Assembly (NCBI RefSeq): GCF_003112695.1
Contig: NZ_BFBP01000007.1
Span: 62,001-126,000, forward strand
Direction: 5' to 3'
Length of the DNA: 64,000 nt
Origin: Azospira sp. I13
GTDB taxonomy: Bacteria > Pseudomonadota > Gammaproteobacteria > Burkholderiales > Rhodocyclaceae
The notes beneath the pieces are model-generated. The model worked only from the letters and a program-made list of their open reading frames with translations, made no database searches and was not told the DNA's origin. The position numbers were made by a program, and so were the translations under genes. Below, piece after piece: positions 1-7,091 of this stretch (position 1 is the first letter of the stretch; every line of letters begins with the position of its first letter).

Positions 1-914
1 TCCACCACAAACAGACACTTGTCGATGTCCGGATTGTCTTTGAGCAGGGTGGACGCCTTGAACGAAGTCAGCGTCTTGCCTGAGCCGGTGGTGTGCCAGA
101 TGTAGCCGTTGCCGCAATTCTGGTGGATGCACTCCACGATGGCTTTGACGGCATAGATTTGGTATGGCCGCATCATCAGCAGCTTCTGCTCGCTGGCCAC
201 CAGCACCATGTAGCGGCTGATCATTTGCCCTAGAGTGCACTTGGCTAGGAACTTCTCGGCAAAACTATCGAGCAGCGTGATTTTCTTGTTGTCTTCGCTG
301 GCAAACTGGTAAACCGGCAAGAAGCGCTCATCTGCGTTGAAGCTGAAGTGCCGTGCGTTGTTGTTGGCGAAATACCAAGTGTCAGTGCGGTTGCTGACGA
401 TGAAGAGCTGCAGGAAGCACAGCAGTGTCTTGCTATAGCCATTGCCGGGGTCAGTCTTGTAATCAACGATCTGCTGCATGGCCCGGCGCGGGCTGACCGC
501 CAAGGTCTTCAGCTCGATTTGCACCACCGGTACGCCGTTGATGAGCAGCATCACGTCGTAGCGGTGATGGCTGTTGTCAGTGTTCATGCGCAACTGGTTG
601 ACGACCTCAAAGTCGTTCTTGCACCAGTCCCGGATGTTCACCAGGGTGTAGTTCAGCGGCGTACCATCGTCGCGCTCGAAGCTGTTGATGTTGCGAAGCC
701 GCTGGGCAGCGCCGTAGACATCGGGCGTGATGATGCCGTCGAGCAAGCGTTGAAACTCGCTGTCAGTCAGATGCACGCGGTTCAGCGCTTCGAACTTGGC
801 TCGGAAGTTGGCTTCGAGCGCGGCGCGGTCGCGAATGTCGGGGCGATAGGTGTACTTGAGGTCGCCGAGCTTGGCGATCAGATCGAGTTCGATTTGTTGT
901 TCTGTGGTCGTCAT
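1..914 (-). CDS. hsdR: Type I restriction endonuclease subunit R, N-terminal part (runs off the left edge)
   Basis: About 304 codons are readable from the ATG at 914 to the window edge without a stop. The N-terminal nuclease domain has the PD-(D/E)xK pattern with Asp120 and Glu134-x-Lys136 (IELK). It is followed by a Q-tip-like YQIYAV near 251 and a Walker A TTGSGKT at 275-281, which starts the helicase motor. This is the domain order of HsdR, the subunit that translocates DNA and cuts it far from the recognition site together with HsdM and HsdS. hsdM and hsdS are not in the window. An HTH gene lies 68 bases upstream on the same strand. The family call is firm. Intactness beyond the edge is unknown. 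Confidence 0.93.
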   Translation of the reverse strand, partial: MTTTEQQIELDLIAKLGDLKYTYRPDIRDRAALEANFRAKFEALNRVHLTDSEFQRLLDGIITPDVYGAAQRLRNINSFERDDGTPLNYTLVNIRDWCKNDFEVVNQLRMNTDNSHHRYDVMLLINGVPVVQIELKTLAVSPRRAMQQIVDYKTDPGNGYSKTLLCFLQLFIVSNRTDTWYFANNNARHFSFNADERFLPVYQFASEDNKKITLLDSFAEKFLAKCTLGQMISRYMVLVASEQKLLMMRPYQIYAVKAIVECIHQNCGNGYIWHTTGSGKTLTSFKASTLLKDNPDIDKCLFVV

Positions 915-982
915 GAACCTTGCCTCAAAGACCCAAACGGTTTACTGCCGCCGTTGTTCTGGCGGGGGGAATGCCATGGAGC

Positions 983-1192
983 TCATGTATGCCGACTCCC
1001 CGGCTCACCGACATCTTCATCTGCGCCGCCTGCACGCACCCATTCATCCACCTCGGAGAGCTGGAACTTCCACAGCCGCCCCACGCGGTGTGCGGGCAGA
1101 CCCTTGCGCTCGCGCCAGCGGTACACGGTGTCCTTGGCCACGCCCAAGTGCTGGGCGACGTGATCGGCGGTAACCCACGGTTCTGTGCTCAT
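983..1192 (-). CDS. Excisionase-family helix-turn-helix protein
   Basis: This 69-residue protein is almost entirely one winged-helix DNA-binding domain of the MerR/Xis (HTH_17) type. The pattern is WVTADHVAQHLGVAKDTVYRW, then a basic turn, then a hydrophobic WKFQLSEVDEWV strand-helix. Such proteins act as excisionases or small transcription factors and are common in restriction loci and genomic islands. It is the first gene ahead of hsdR on the same strand and probably shares a transcript with it. Its target is unknown. The long non-coding stretch directly upstream, with repeated sites, is a candidate. Confidence 0.8.
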   Translation of the reverse strand: MSTEPWVTADHVAQHLGVAKDTVYRWRERKGLPAHRVGRLWKFQLSEVDEWVRAGGADEDVGEPGSRHT

Positions 1193-1334
1193 GTCGATGG
1201 CGCTCGAAGGTTGCAGTTGAAAGTCGTCTTAAGTCGTTTGGAGTCTATCATTTGAATGCTGCGGAAGCAGCAAGATTGTTCTTGGCTACTGCCCTTGTGA
1301 GTTGAATGTGGTAACAAGGGGCGCAGTGCCGCAC

Positions 1335-1460
1335 TGTCACCACCATGGTGACACGCTGCCACCACAAGGTGACCACATTGTCGCCACCATCCTTGCCACT
1401 CTTTCAACACATTGTTCGCACAAGATTGCCACGTTGTTGCCAACATGCCGCCACACTGTT
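1335..1460. repeat. Degenerate GCCAC-rich array
   Basis: About nine near-copies of a TTGCCAC/TCACCAC-like word recur every 10 to 13 bases, for example near 1,335, 1,357, 1,370, 1,382, 1,394, 1,427, 1,437 and 1,448. A perfect palindrome CACCATGGTG lies at 1,341-1,350. Helical spacing on one face suggests an array of protein-binding sites, but the copies are too degenerate to be sure. Confidence 0.45.
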
Positions 1461-1575
1461 TACACAGTCGGCCGGCAGCCCGATCTGATCGCACAGATAT
1501 TTTTTGCTGGTCACAAAGGCTCTTGCCACGTTACTCACTAACCTGGGCACAAGATAAGCAATAACAGTCGAGGGA

Positions 1576-1611
1576 TTTGGAATGTACGTTGTACAACTTT
1601 GGAATGTACGT
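1576..1611. repeat. Two 14-bp direct repeats flanking a 10-bp palindrome
   Basis: TTTGGAATGTACGT occurs at 1,576-1,589 and again at 1,598-1,611, exactly 22 bases apart (about two helical turns). The 3' end of the first copy leads into the perfect palindrome GTTGTACAAC at 1,588-1,597. This looks like an operator or initiator site for a dimeric protein. The binding protein is unknown. Confidence 0.55.
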
Positions 1612-1799
1612 GGCCGGAAATTAGCTTTTCGCTGCCTGATCATGTGCCCGAACAACAGAGCATTGGAAAGAACGTTGCGCCTTGTTGGAAACAACGTAGT
1701 GCCAGATAGGGAGTAACGGGGCATGTGACCAGCTAAAAGTCATGCGATCAGCGCAGCACGATTTGAAAACCCAACGGATGGAAACAGCGCATTTTTTGC

Positions 1800-2537
1800 T
1801 TACTCAGTTGGCGGCATGTCCGCTTTTCCGCTGCTGCGGAAATGGCTATCAACCAGCTTGGCGATGTCGGCAGGCTGGGCTCCTGTCTTGAGCGCAAGGC
1901 ACAGCGCTTGTTCCAGCTGCTGCCACCCCCGTGATGACGCGACATTGCTGCCAACCGTTTCGGTCAGACGGAACATCAGCCCTTCCAGCAGCTCTTCGTC
2001 ACCCACGTCCGATGCGGTCTGCTCCGCTAGTGCCAAGAGGACGTTGCGCGCAGATGCCAACGAGTCGATTGGCACCCCGGCCAATGCCGTAGGCGTAGTG
2101 ATGACACGATCCACCCTGACGACTGTCGCCAGATCAAGGGCCTGATCGACGCCCGGCTCGATCTCCATGCGGATCAGCACATCGCCAGCCAACAGAAAGC
2201 GGGTCTTGATAAGCCCCGGCTGCTCATCCTGAAACAACCACACCGACTGCTTGTCGGCCAGCAGCTTGCCTAGCACGAGCTTGCTGTCATCCAGTGCCCC
2301 ACGATCCTGCCACTGGTGCAACACGTCGGTACGCAGGCGCCCGCCTTCCACACCGAGGTGGTGCAACAGGCCGACTAGTCGTTTGGCGGAGATCACCTGC
2401 TCCTTGCCACGTAGCCAGACCGAGAGGTTGGCAGTGCGGATACCGGTGGCTTCAGCGATCCGCCCCAGCGTTTCCCCGCGCAGTCGTATCAAGGCGGCGG
2501 CAAAGCCTGGCAATTGTTCGTTGGCAAGGGTTGGCAT
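1800..2537 (-). CDS. HTH (Cro/C1-like) transcriptional regulator of an AAA ATPase gene
   Basis: This is a 245-residue protein when started at the ATG at 2,537. The frame is open further upstream, but that part lies across the divergent promoter and has no conserved look. Residues about 10-60 form a Cro/C1-type HTH (ETLGRIAEATGIRTANLSVWL). The remaining 180 residues are not recognised: a mixed alpha/beta middle, then a helical C-terminus. It is divergently transcribed from the AAA gene at 2,667, with paired inverted sites between them. The likely job is to repress itself and the ATPase gene, but it could also be a functional partner. Its ligand is unknown. Confidence 0.7.
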   Translation of the reverse strand: MPTLANEQLPGFAAALIRLRGETLGRIAEATGIRTANLSVWLRGKEQVISAKRLVGLLHHLGVEGGRLRTDVLHQWQDRGALDDSKLVLGKLLADKQSVWLFQDEQPGLIKTRFLLAGDVLIRMEIEPGVDQALDLATVVRVDRVITTPTALAGVPIDSLASARNVLLALAEQTASDVGDEELLEGLMFRLTETVGSNVASSRGWQQLEQALCLALKTGAQPADIAKLVDSHFRSSGKADMPPTE

Positions 2538-2556
2538 GTCGGGCTCTGTGAATTCA

Positions 2557-2644
2557 CTGTAAATCACTATAAGACTTATTGGCCGACAAGACGAGCGTGC
2601 GGAGTTTGGCGATTCGCGCAAACCGCTGTTATAGTAATTTATAG
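2557..2644. promoter_or_regulatory. Inverted pair of 16-bp operators between divergent genes
   Basis: CTGTAAATCACTATAA at 2,557-2,572 recurs in inverse orientation at 2,629-2,644, where the minus strand reads CTATAAATTACTATAA. Fourteen of sixteen bases match. Each copy lies next to one of the two divergent genes, as expected if the HTH protein binds both and controls both promoters. Confidence 0.6.
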
Positions 2645-2666
2645 TTAGGCTATTTGAGAGGCCATC

Positions 2667-4241
2667 ATGCGTAAGCCAAAGCAAGCCCGTCCGTTGCGCC
2701 TGCGGGAATACGAAGCAGCCATTGCTGCACTCAAGGCGCAGCATCCCTGGCTTGCCCGGCAAATCGTCGAACCCGCGCCGGGGCATTTGGCCGTGGTGGC
2801 ACATCTGTTTGCTCAGCTGGAATACCTGCTGCCACCCGCAGTGCTCGCACGCAAGGGCTCACTGTCGGTGAGCTGCAACCGGGATCGCCTGGCCATTCAT
2901 TACCAGCCACCGCGACACCACAGCGAACGCGCAGCAGCCGTGTTCGATCTGATTGCCCAGACCAAGCACCTTTCGCTGCAAAAATGCCCCGTTTGCGGTG
3001 TACAGGTTGTCGGGGACGGCATCCATCCGCAGCGCTGCCCACAACATGACGGCAGCCAAGGATTGTTTGCCGAAGAAGTGCGCCGCAGTCGCCAGTTCAT
3101 CGTCGAACAAGGGGTACAGCAGGTAGTGCACGATCTGGGCAAGGTGACGACCGAAGATGTACGCGCCGCCATGGCGGTTGAAGATGAGCCCGTCCCGAGC
3201 GAAACCAAACCGGAGCAGGTTCAGAAGCAGCCGACAGAAACCGCTAAATCAGTGCCCTTGCCGAGCATCGTCTTTCTCGATGAAGCTGGCCTGGAGGCGT
3301 TCGTGGATCGCCACCGACCGAAAGGCGACGACAAGTTCAAGCGCGCGCAGGCGATGGCGGAGCGGATAAAGCGAGCGGGACATGGTAGCCGCCAGCTGGG
3401 CCTGCTGCCCTCGGACTGGAAAACCCTTCTGGATGAGTTCGCGCTGGCTTTTCCAAACTTCCATGAACTGGCCGAGCTGCTGCGTGATCACTTCGCCTTG
3501 TCCAGTCTCGGCGATGGCCGGGTGTCCTGGCCTGCCGTGTTGCTGGTCGGCCCGGCGGGCATCGGCAAAACCGAGGCGGCACGCTGGCTTGCCGATCAGC
3601 TCGTGCTACCGTTCCGGGTCTTCGACATAGCGAGTACGCAATCAAGTTCGCCGCTCGCCGGTTCCGAATCATTTTGGAGCAATTCCGAGCCAGGCCAGCT
3701 CTTTGAGCTGTTGGCCTACCAGCCACTGGCCAACCCGGTGGTGGTGCTCGATGAGCTGGATAAAGCCAGCAACGGGCGACCGCAATACGATCCGCTGGCC
3801 GCGCTCTATACGCTTCTGGAACCACGCAGTGCGCGTGATTTCATCGACCTGTCGATCCGTGATTTCTCCATCGACGCCAGTCATGTCAATTGGATGGCGA
3901 CCGCGAATGAGCTGGAGGCGATTCCGGGGCCGCTGCGCTCACGGCTGACAGTGCTGCACATTCAAGCACCCAAGCCGGAGCAGGTCAGAAGCATTGCGCA
4001 GTCGATCTACAACCGGCTCCGCGACGAGTCGAGCTGGGGCAACGCCTTTGCCGATCGACTGGGTGATGATGTCCTGTCCCGTCTGCAAGCCTTGCCGCCG
4101 CGCAGTGTGCGCCTGATTCTGCAGCGGGCCTTGGGCTCGGCAGCTCGTGATGGCCGGGGTGTTGTCCAAGTGCAAGACATCAGGCCGCCGGTCGAGATCA
4201 ACCGCCGTGGCGTTGGCTTTGTCAGCGAGCGCTGGAATTGA
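2667..4241 (+). CDS. Lon-like AAA+ ATPase with zinc-finger-like motif and no protease domain
   Basis: This 524-residue protein has an unrecognised N-terminal domain (1-100) and a possible zinc site with Cys107, Cys110, Cys124 and His127 (CPVC and CPQH). After a charged linker comes an AAA+ module of the Lon type. Walker A is GPAGIGKT at 295-302, Walker B is VVVLDELDK at 358-366, and then come the Lon-like PLAALYTLLEP, the sensor-1 MATANE and IPGPLRSR arginine-finger region. The chain ends soon after the AAA lid, so the Ser-Lys protease domain of Lon is absent. It should remodel proteins rather than degrade them, unless a partner supplies that activity. It is divergent to an HTH gene and convergent with the SLOG cassette, six bases away. 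The role is unknown. Defence or element maintenance are possibilities. Confidence 0.8.
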   Translation: MRKPKQARPLRLREYEAAIAALKAQHPWLARQIVEPAPGHLAVVAHLFAQLEYLLPPAVLARKGSLSVSCNRDRLAIHYQPPRHHSERAAAVFDLIAQTKHLSLQKCPVCGVQVVGDGIHPQRCPQHDGSQGLFAEEVRRSRQFIVEQGVQQVVHDLGKVTTEDVRAAMAVEDEPVPSETKPEQVQKQPTETAKSVPLPSIVFLDEAGLEAFVDRHRPKGDDKFKRAQAMAERIKRAGHGSRQLGLLPSDWKTLLDEFALAFPNFHELAELLRDHFALSSLGDGRVSWPAVLLVGPAGIGKTEAARWLADQLVLPFRVFDIASTQSSSPLAGSESFWSNSEPGQLFELLAYQPLANPVVVLDELDKASNGRPQYDPLAALYTLLEPRSARDFIDLSIRDFSIDASHVNWMATANELEAIPGPLRSRLTVLHIQAPKPEQVRSIAQSIYNRLRDESSWGNAFADRLGDDVLSRLQALPPRSVRLILQRALGSAARDGRGVVQVQDIRPPVEINRRGVGFVSERWN

Positions 4242-4247
4242 GGTTGC

Positions 4248-4517
4248 TCAGCGTTGTCCGGATAGCCAGGCCGCACCGGCGGCCAGTGCATCGGCCTCGC
4301 TGGGGTAAGTGGTCGATGGGCCGCTGATGATGCAGGGCTGGGTTTCGCCGTCGCCTTCCACCGTCCACAGCTCCCAGGTTCCGTCATTTTTCCAGCTAGG
4401 GATGGCGGTGTAAGGTTTGTCTTTCAGCGCAGCCAGCGCGGCATCCACTTCGGGGCGAATCTGCAACTCACCCGAGTAGATATAGGGTGTCGCGCAGCGG
4501 GCATCAGATCGGCTCAT
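4248..4517 (-). CDS. Small protein of unknown function, last gene of the SLOG cassette
   Basis: This is an 89-residue soluble protein read from the ATG at 4,517, whose start lies 14 bases inside the preceding gene. It is rich in Trp and acidic residues (SWKNDGTWELWTVEGD) and ends with an alanine-rich helix. The upstream part of the open frame overlaps the SLOG gene and is not coding. The pattern suggests a small beta-sheet plus helix fold. No family was recognised. The tight overlap argues for co-translation with the SLOG protein, possibly as a partner or inhibitor. Confidence 0.6.
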   Translation of the reverse strand: MSRSDARCATPYIYSGELQIRPEVDAALAALKDKPYTAIPSWKNDGTWELWTVEGDGETQPCIISGPSTTYPSEADALAAGAAWLSGQR

Positions 4518-4980
4518 GTTCCTTGCTCCAAAAAAGCTCCAGTAGCGCGCTCGCCTGCAGGTAGATACCGGGGTTGCGTGCTTCACTCGGGCCAGCAATG
4601 TTGAGAATAGCGACGGGATGGCTAAGCAACCAGTCTTGCCATGCCGCCAACAGCTCTTCTGCAGGGTCATGCAAATCGCACAGCAGTAGCGGCTTGCCGT
4701 GTCCCGTCGCCAGATCGCGAGTGAGCAGGCTGCCACCTTCGATCCTGTCCCGGTAAATGATCAGTGTGGCATCAGCGTCCAGCACATTGCGTTTGGTGCG
4801 CTGGCGATAACCGCTGGATTCGGTCTCCATCAACTGGTAGCGAGCATCCAGTACGCCATCAGCGGCCCGTCGGCCTGCCGGGCACCAACCGCCGTGCGGA
4901 ATCTGCCGGGCAATGGCGAAATCCAGCGCAGCCCGGTCTACGCCGGTCTGGCCGCCGGAGAGGATGCGCTGAATGCTCAC
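4504..4980 (-). CDS. SLOG-superfamily nucleotide-binding protein (cpYpsA / 'molybdenum carrier' type)
   Basis: The product is about 158 residues if started at the GTG at 4,980. That codon overlaps the upstream stop as GTGA and has GGAG upstream. The N-terminus shows the signature ILSGGQTGVDRAALDFAI, followed by HGGWCPAGRRAADG, which together form the Rossmann-like nucleotide-binding site of circularly permuted YpsA proteins. A GPSEARNPGIY loop sits near the end. The old name, molybdenum carrier, is not well founded. SLOG relatives sense or process nucleotide-derived ligands, and several work in prokaryotic conflict systems. Here it is the fourth gene of a five-gene unit with membrane and envelope proteins, so a signal-sensing role is inferred. 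Confidence 0.75.
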   Translation of the reverse strand: MSIQRILSGGQTGVDRAALDFAIARQIPHGGWCPAGRRAADGVLDARYQLMETESSGYRQRTKRNVLDADATLIIYRDRIEGGSLLTRDLATGHGKPLLLCDLHDPAEELLAAWQDWLLSHPVAILNIAGPSEARNPGIYLQASALLELFWSKEHEPI

Positions 4981-5393
4981 CCTTGCTCCGTTGCGGCGAC
5001 CGTGCAAGTCACTTGAACCTCTGCGCTGGGCTGATCTGCCGAGAGCTGGCCGATGCGCCCGCGCTGGCTGGCAAGCTTCAGTTGCTTGCGCACCTGTTCC
5101 AGGCTGCGCTTTTCGATCACTGCGGTATAGCTCGCACCCAATTCACCATCCGGGTCGATGAACAGCTCGATCCGCTTCACCGGCAGGCCGAATGCCGTGA
5201 AGCTGCGCGCCGGCGTCAGCGACCAACTGCCGGGAGCATTGGGCGCAATGCCGTCCAGTACGTGCAACGGCAAGGCTTGACGGCATTCCACGGCGGCTAC
5301 GATGGCTGGCTCGATCCGCAACCAGTGGTTGAGGTCTGGGGCAGTGCCATCCATCAGCACCACCGGCATGGCTGCCAGTAGCAACGCTTTCAT
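4977..5393 (-). CDS. Secreted protein of unknown function
   Basis: The protein has 138 residues and begins with a short hydrophobic leader (MKALLLAAMPVVLMDG) that may be a signal peptide, though the usual cleavage motif is weak. The mature part contains one Cys near the middle and one near the end and no recognisable domain. Its start overlaps the stop of the lipoprotein gene as ATGA, and its own stop overlaps the SLOG start, so three genes are translationally coupled. Export to the periplasm is inferred. It could instead be a membrane-tethered accessory protein. Confidence 0.6.
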   Translation of the reverse strand: MKALLLAAMPVVLMDGTAPDLNHWLRIEPAIVAAVECRQALPLHVLDGIAPNAPGSWSLTPARSFTAFGLPVKRIELFIDPDGELGASYTAVIEKRSLEQVRKQLKLASQRGRIGQLSADQPSAEVQVTCTVAATEQG

Positions 5394-6034
5394 CCCTTGA
5401 TATTCCTGATCCAGAAGCGACGGTCATCGACCGTGAAGTTGGGGTCATAGCCGACCAGCGTCAGCAACGAGCCGACATAGTAAAGGCCGAACTGATTCAT
5501 CAGCCAGCGCTCCATCGCCGGGTCGCTGGGCAGCTTGCTGTACGGTGGGATCGGCCCATCGCTGCGAACCTGGCCGCTGGTTTTGCCGGAGATGGAAAAG
5601 CTCTTCCAGGTCAACACGAAGTTATTTGACTGTTTCGGCAGCTCCGGCGCGCAAAGCGACAGATTGCTGAAGCGCTCGGAGCGCTTGGCGTCGTGCCAGA
5701 GCACTGCGTCAAAGCGAATGCAATCACTGGCTTTGAGCGTGAGGCTGCGGGTCAGCGTCATCTGATCAGCCGGAATTTGCAGATTGCTGATCACCACCTT
5801 GGGCCACTCCGGGGCGCGACCGTCGGTAGAAAGATTGTGGCGCAAGGCGTTATGCAGTGGAGTGCCCAGCAAGCTGTTGCGGCTTGCCCCGCTTGCGGGC
5901 GTAGCCGCTTGCGCCAGACTGGTTCCAATGGATTGTCCCAGTCCGTTCAGGGAATCCAACGCCCCCTGCATGTCGGTTGTGGCGCAGCCCGTCAATACAA
6001 AAGGCAGAAGCAGCAAGCTCCGGTAGTGTTTCAT
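5390..6034 (-). CDS. Predicted lipoprotein of unknown function
   Basis: The product has 214 residues when started at the ATG at 6,034. It has a classic lipobox, LLPFVLTGC, so Cys17 should be lipidated. A Ser/Ala-rich spacer follows, then a domain with two further cysteines (SDCIRF and SLCAPEL) that may form a disulfide. There is no match to a family I know. It lies 17 bases after the membrane-protein gene and overlaps the next gene by four bases. It is probably anchored in the outer membrane, forming with its neighbours an envelope assembly of unknown purpose. Confidence 0.65.
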   Translation of the reverse strand: MKHYRSLLLLPFVLTGCATTDMQGALDSLNGLGQSIGTSLAQAATPASGASRNSLLGTPLHNALRHNLSTDGRAPEWPKVVISNLQIPADQMTLTRSLTLKASDCIRFDAVLWHDAKRSERFSNLSLCAPELPKQSNNFVLTWKSFSISGKTSGQVRSDGPIPPYSKLPSDPAMERWLMNQFGLYYVGSLLTLVGYDPNFTVDDRRFWIRNIKG

Positions 6035-6051
6035 CGCAGTTCCTCGCGAGC

Positions 6052-6708
6052 TTATCCGTTGAAGATGGCATTGAGCCGGGCACACCAGGTTTCCGCCGCC
6101 CGACGGCTCATGGGGAAACTGAGCACTGGTCGTTGCGGATCGGCGGTTTGCAGCTCGATGGCGAAGTTTTTGGCGCGTACCGTGCGCTCGAAGGTCGGCA
6201 CGCTCATGCCGCTGGCGTTGACCTGACGGCTGCCGCCGTTCATCTCCATGCTCTCGACCTCGCGCCAGGTCATCCGCCAACCAAGCAGCCAGGAGAAGTC
6301 GTGGATTCGCCAGGTTTCATCCACGATTGAACAGACAGCCAGTTTGCGATGCTGCCGGTCAAACACCAGAAAGGCCGGCGCGGGGTAGCCCAAGAGTTGT
6401 CCAGCATCGAATGACAGGCCCTGCTGGGCGTTGATTTTGGCGACAAGGGCCTGACAGCGAGCCTGCAAACGTGCCAGAAAGCGGAAGGACAGCGTGAAGA
6501 TCGCCAGCGAAATCAGCAGATAGAGCATCAACTCACCGGTCAACAGCCCCCACAGCGATGTCTGTGACAGGCGCGCAGGCCCCACGCCGAACATCGCCAG
6601 TACAAGAATCAGTGCAAAACCAGCGGCAGCGAGCCCTGAAAGCCCAGCCACCGGAACAGCCAGCCCCGCAGCCGCTCCCATCCCAGCAGTCTTCCAGACG
6701 CTTGCCAT
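6052..6708 (-). CDS. Two-helix inner-membrane protein with a cytoplasmic PH-like domain, first gene of the SLOG cassette
   Basis: This is a 218-residue protein. Two hydrophobic segments at about 10-42 and 52-75 are followed by a short basic coiled stretch and a Trp-rich domain (AFLVFDRQHRKLAV, then WRIHDFSWLLGWRMTW) of about 120 residues. The alternating beta pattern with a final helix (AAETWCARLNAIF) resembles PH-like domains such as DUF4755. That assignment is tentative. The gene is the promoter-proximal member of a five-gene unit and faces the controller-like gene at 6,852 across the repeated operator. It may link an envelope event to the cytoplasmic SLOG protein. Confidence 0.6.
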   Translation of the reverse strand: MASVWKTAGMGAAAGLAVPVAGLSGLAAAGFALILVLAMFGVGPARLSQTSLWGLLTGELMLYLLISLAIFTLSFRFLARLQARCQALVAKINAQQGLSFDAGQLLGYPAPAFLVFDRQHRKLAVCSIVDETWRIHDFSWLLGWRMTWREVESMEMNGGSRQVNASGMSVPTFERTVRAKNFAIELQTADPQRPVLSFPMSRRAAETWCARLNAIFNG

Positions 6709-6730
6709 ACGTCATCACCTCCATGTTGTT

Positions 6731-6825
6731 ACTCATAGAGGTCATTCTATGGCGCTTGCATTCAATTGTCACTTATAGTGCGGGTACTTATCGGGCGTAG
6801 CCCTATAGAGGGGGTACTCATAGAG
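6731..6825. promoter_or_regulatory. Controller-protein-like operator: four half-sites at exact 15-bp period plus one outlier
   Basis: Half-sites ACTTATAGTG (6,771), ACTTATCGGG (6,786), CCCTATAGAG (6,801) and ACTCATAGAG (6,816) are spaced exactly 15 bases apart. The second and fourth follow a GGGT spacer. A further ACTCATAGAG lies at 6,731, close to the start of the divergent gene at 6,708. Spacing and sequence resemble the C-boxes of restriction-modification controller proteins, which give delayed, self-limiting expression. The binding protein is inferred to be the product at 6,852. Confidence 0.7.
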
Positions 6826-6828
6826 TCA

Positions 6829-6851
6829 TTTCTCTTTAAGAAGAGAGAAAT
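6829..6851 (+). promoter_or_regulatory. Short leader whose ribosome site can fold into a hairpin
   Basis: TTTCTCTT at 6,829-6,836 can pair with AAGAGAGAAA at 6,841-6,850, just before the ATG at 6,852. The AAGAGAG segment is the only ribosome-binding sequence for the controller-like gene, so pairing would limit its translation. The stem is short and AT-rich, so the effect is uncertain. Confidence 0.35.
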
Positions 6852-7091
6852 ATGGCCCTTGATCCCCGACTACGCTTCGGCCTGAAGCTGATAGAAATCA
6901 GAAAGACCAGAGGGTGGTCGCAAGAACGCCTGGCACTGGAAAGTGGCTTGGCGCGCAGCTATCTGGGGGGTGTTGAGCGTGGGCAACGCAACATCGCCTT
7001 ACTCAACATCTTCAAGCTGGCCGAGGCGCTGGGGGTGGAGCCTTCAGTGCTGCTGGAGGCACCGGCGGCTGGACAGGAACCTGCACCCTAA
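6852..7091 (+). CDS. XRE-family regulator resembling restriction-modification controller (C) proteins
   Basis: The protein has 79 residues, the usual size of C proteins, and is essentially one five-helix Cro/C1 domain. The recognisable parts are RFGLKLIEIRKTRGWSQERL, LALESGLARSYLGGVERGQR and the helix NIALLNIFKLAEALGVEPS. It is divergent to the five-gene SLOG cassette and preceded by C-box-like repeats. No methylase or endonuclease of a type II system is adjacent, so it seems to have been adapted to control another kind of cassette. It should bind its own promoter and the cassette promoter as dimers. Confidence 0.8.
   Translation: MALDPRLRFGLKLIEIRKTRGWSQERLALESGLARSYLGGVERGQRNIALLNIFKLAEALGVEPSVLLEAPAAGQEPAP

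Larger units (their letters stand above)
1193..1799. other. 607-base intergenic region with two repeat structures and no convincing gene
   Basis: No open frame here looks like a protein. The short ones are artefacts of the CAC-rich repeat, for example a His/Thr-rich frame at 1,302-1,541. The region separates two minus-strand units and contains a GCCAC-rich array (1,335-1,460) and a pair of 14-bp direct repeats around a palindrome (1,576-1,611). It may be a control region for the restriction operon, or a partition or transfer site of the element. Confidence 0.6.

Noticed and set aside
348-1163. Plus-strand frame of 271 codons at the left end
   Set aside because: It is antisense to hsdR and to the small HTH gene, which have clear domains. 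The frame itself has none.
1335-1460. CRISPR-like array
   Set aside because: Repeat units are short and degenerate, and there are no spacers of constant length or cas genes.
1302-1541. Small His/Thr-rich protein
   Set aside because: It merely translates the CAC-rich repeats, has no ribosome site and no recognisable domain.
4504-4980. Molybdenum carrier for the nitrate reductase
   Set aside because: The name derives from an old family label. The protein is a SLOG nucleotide-binding type in a mobile element and is far from the nap genes.
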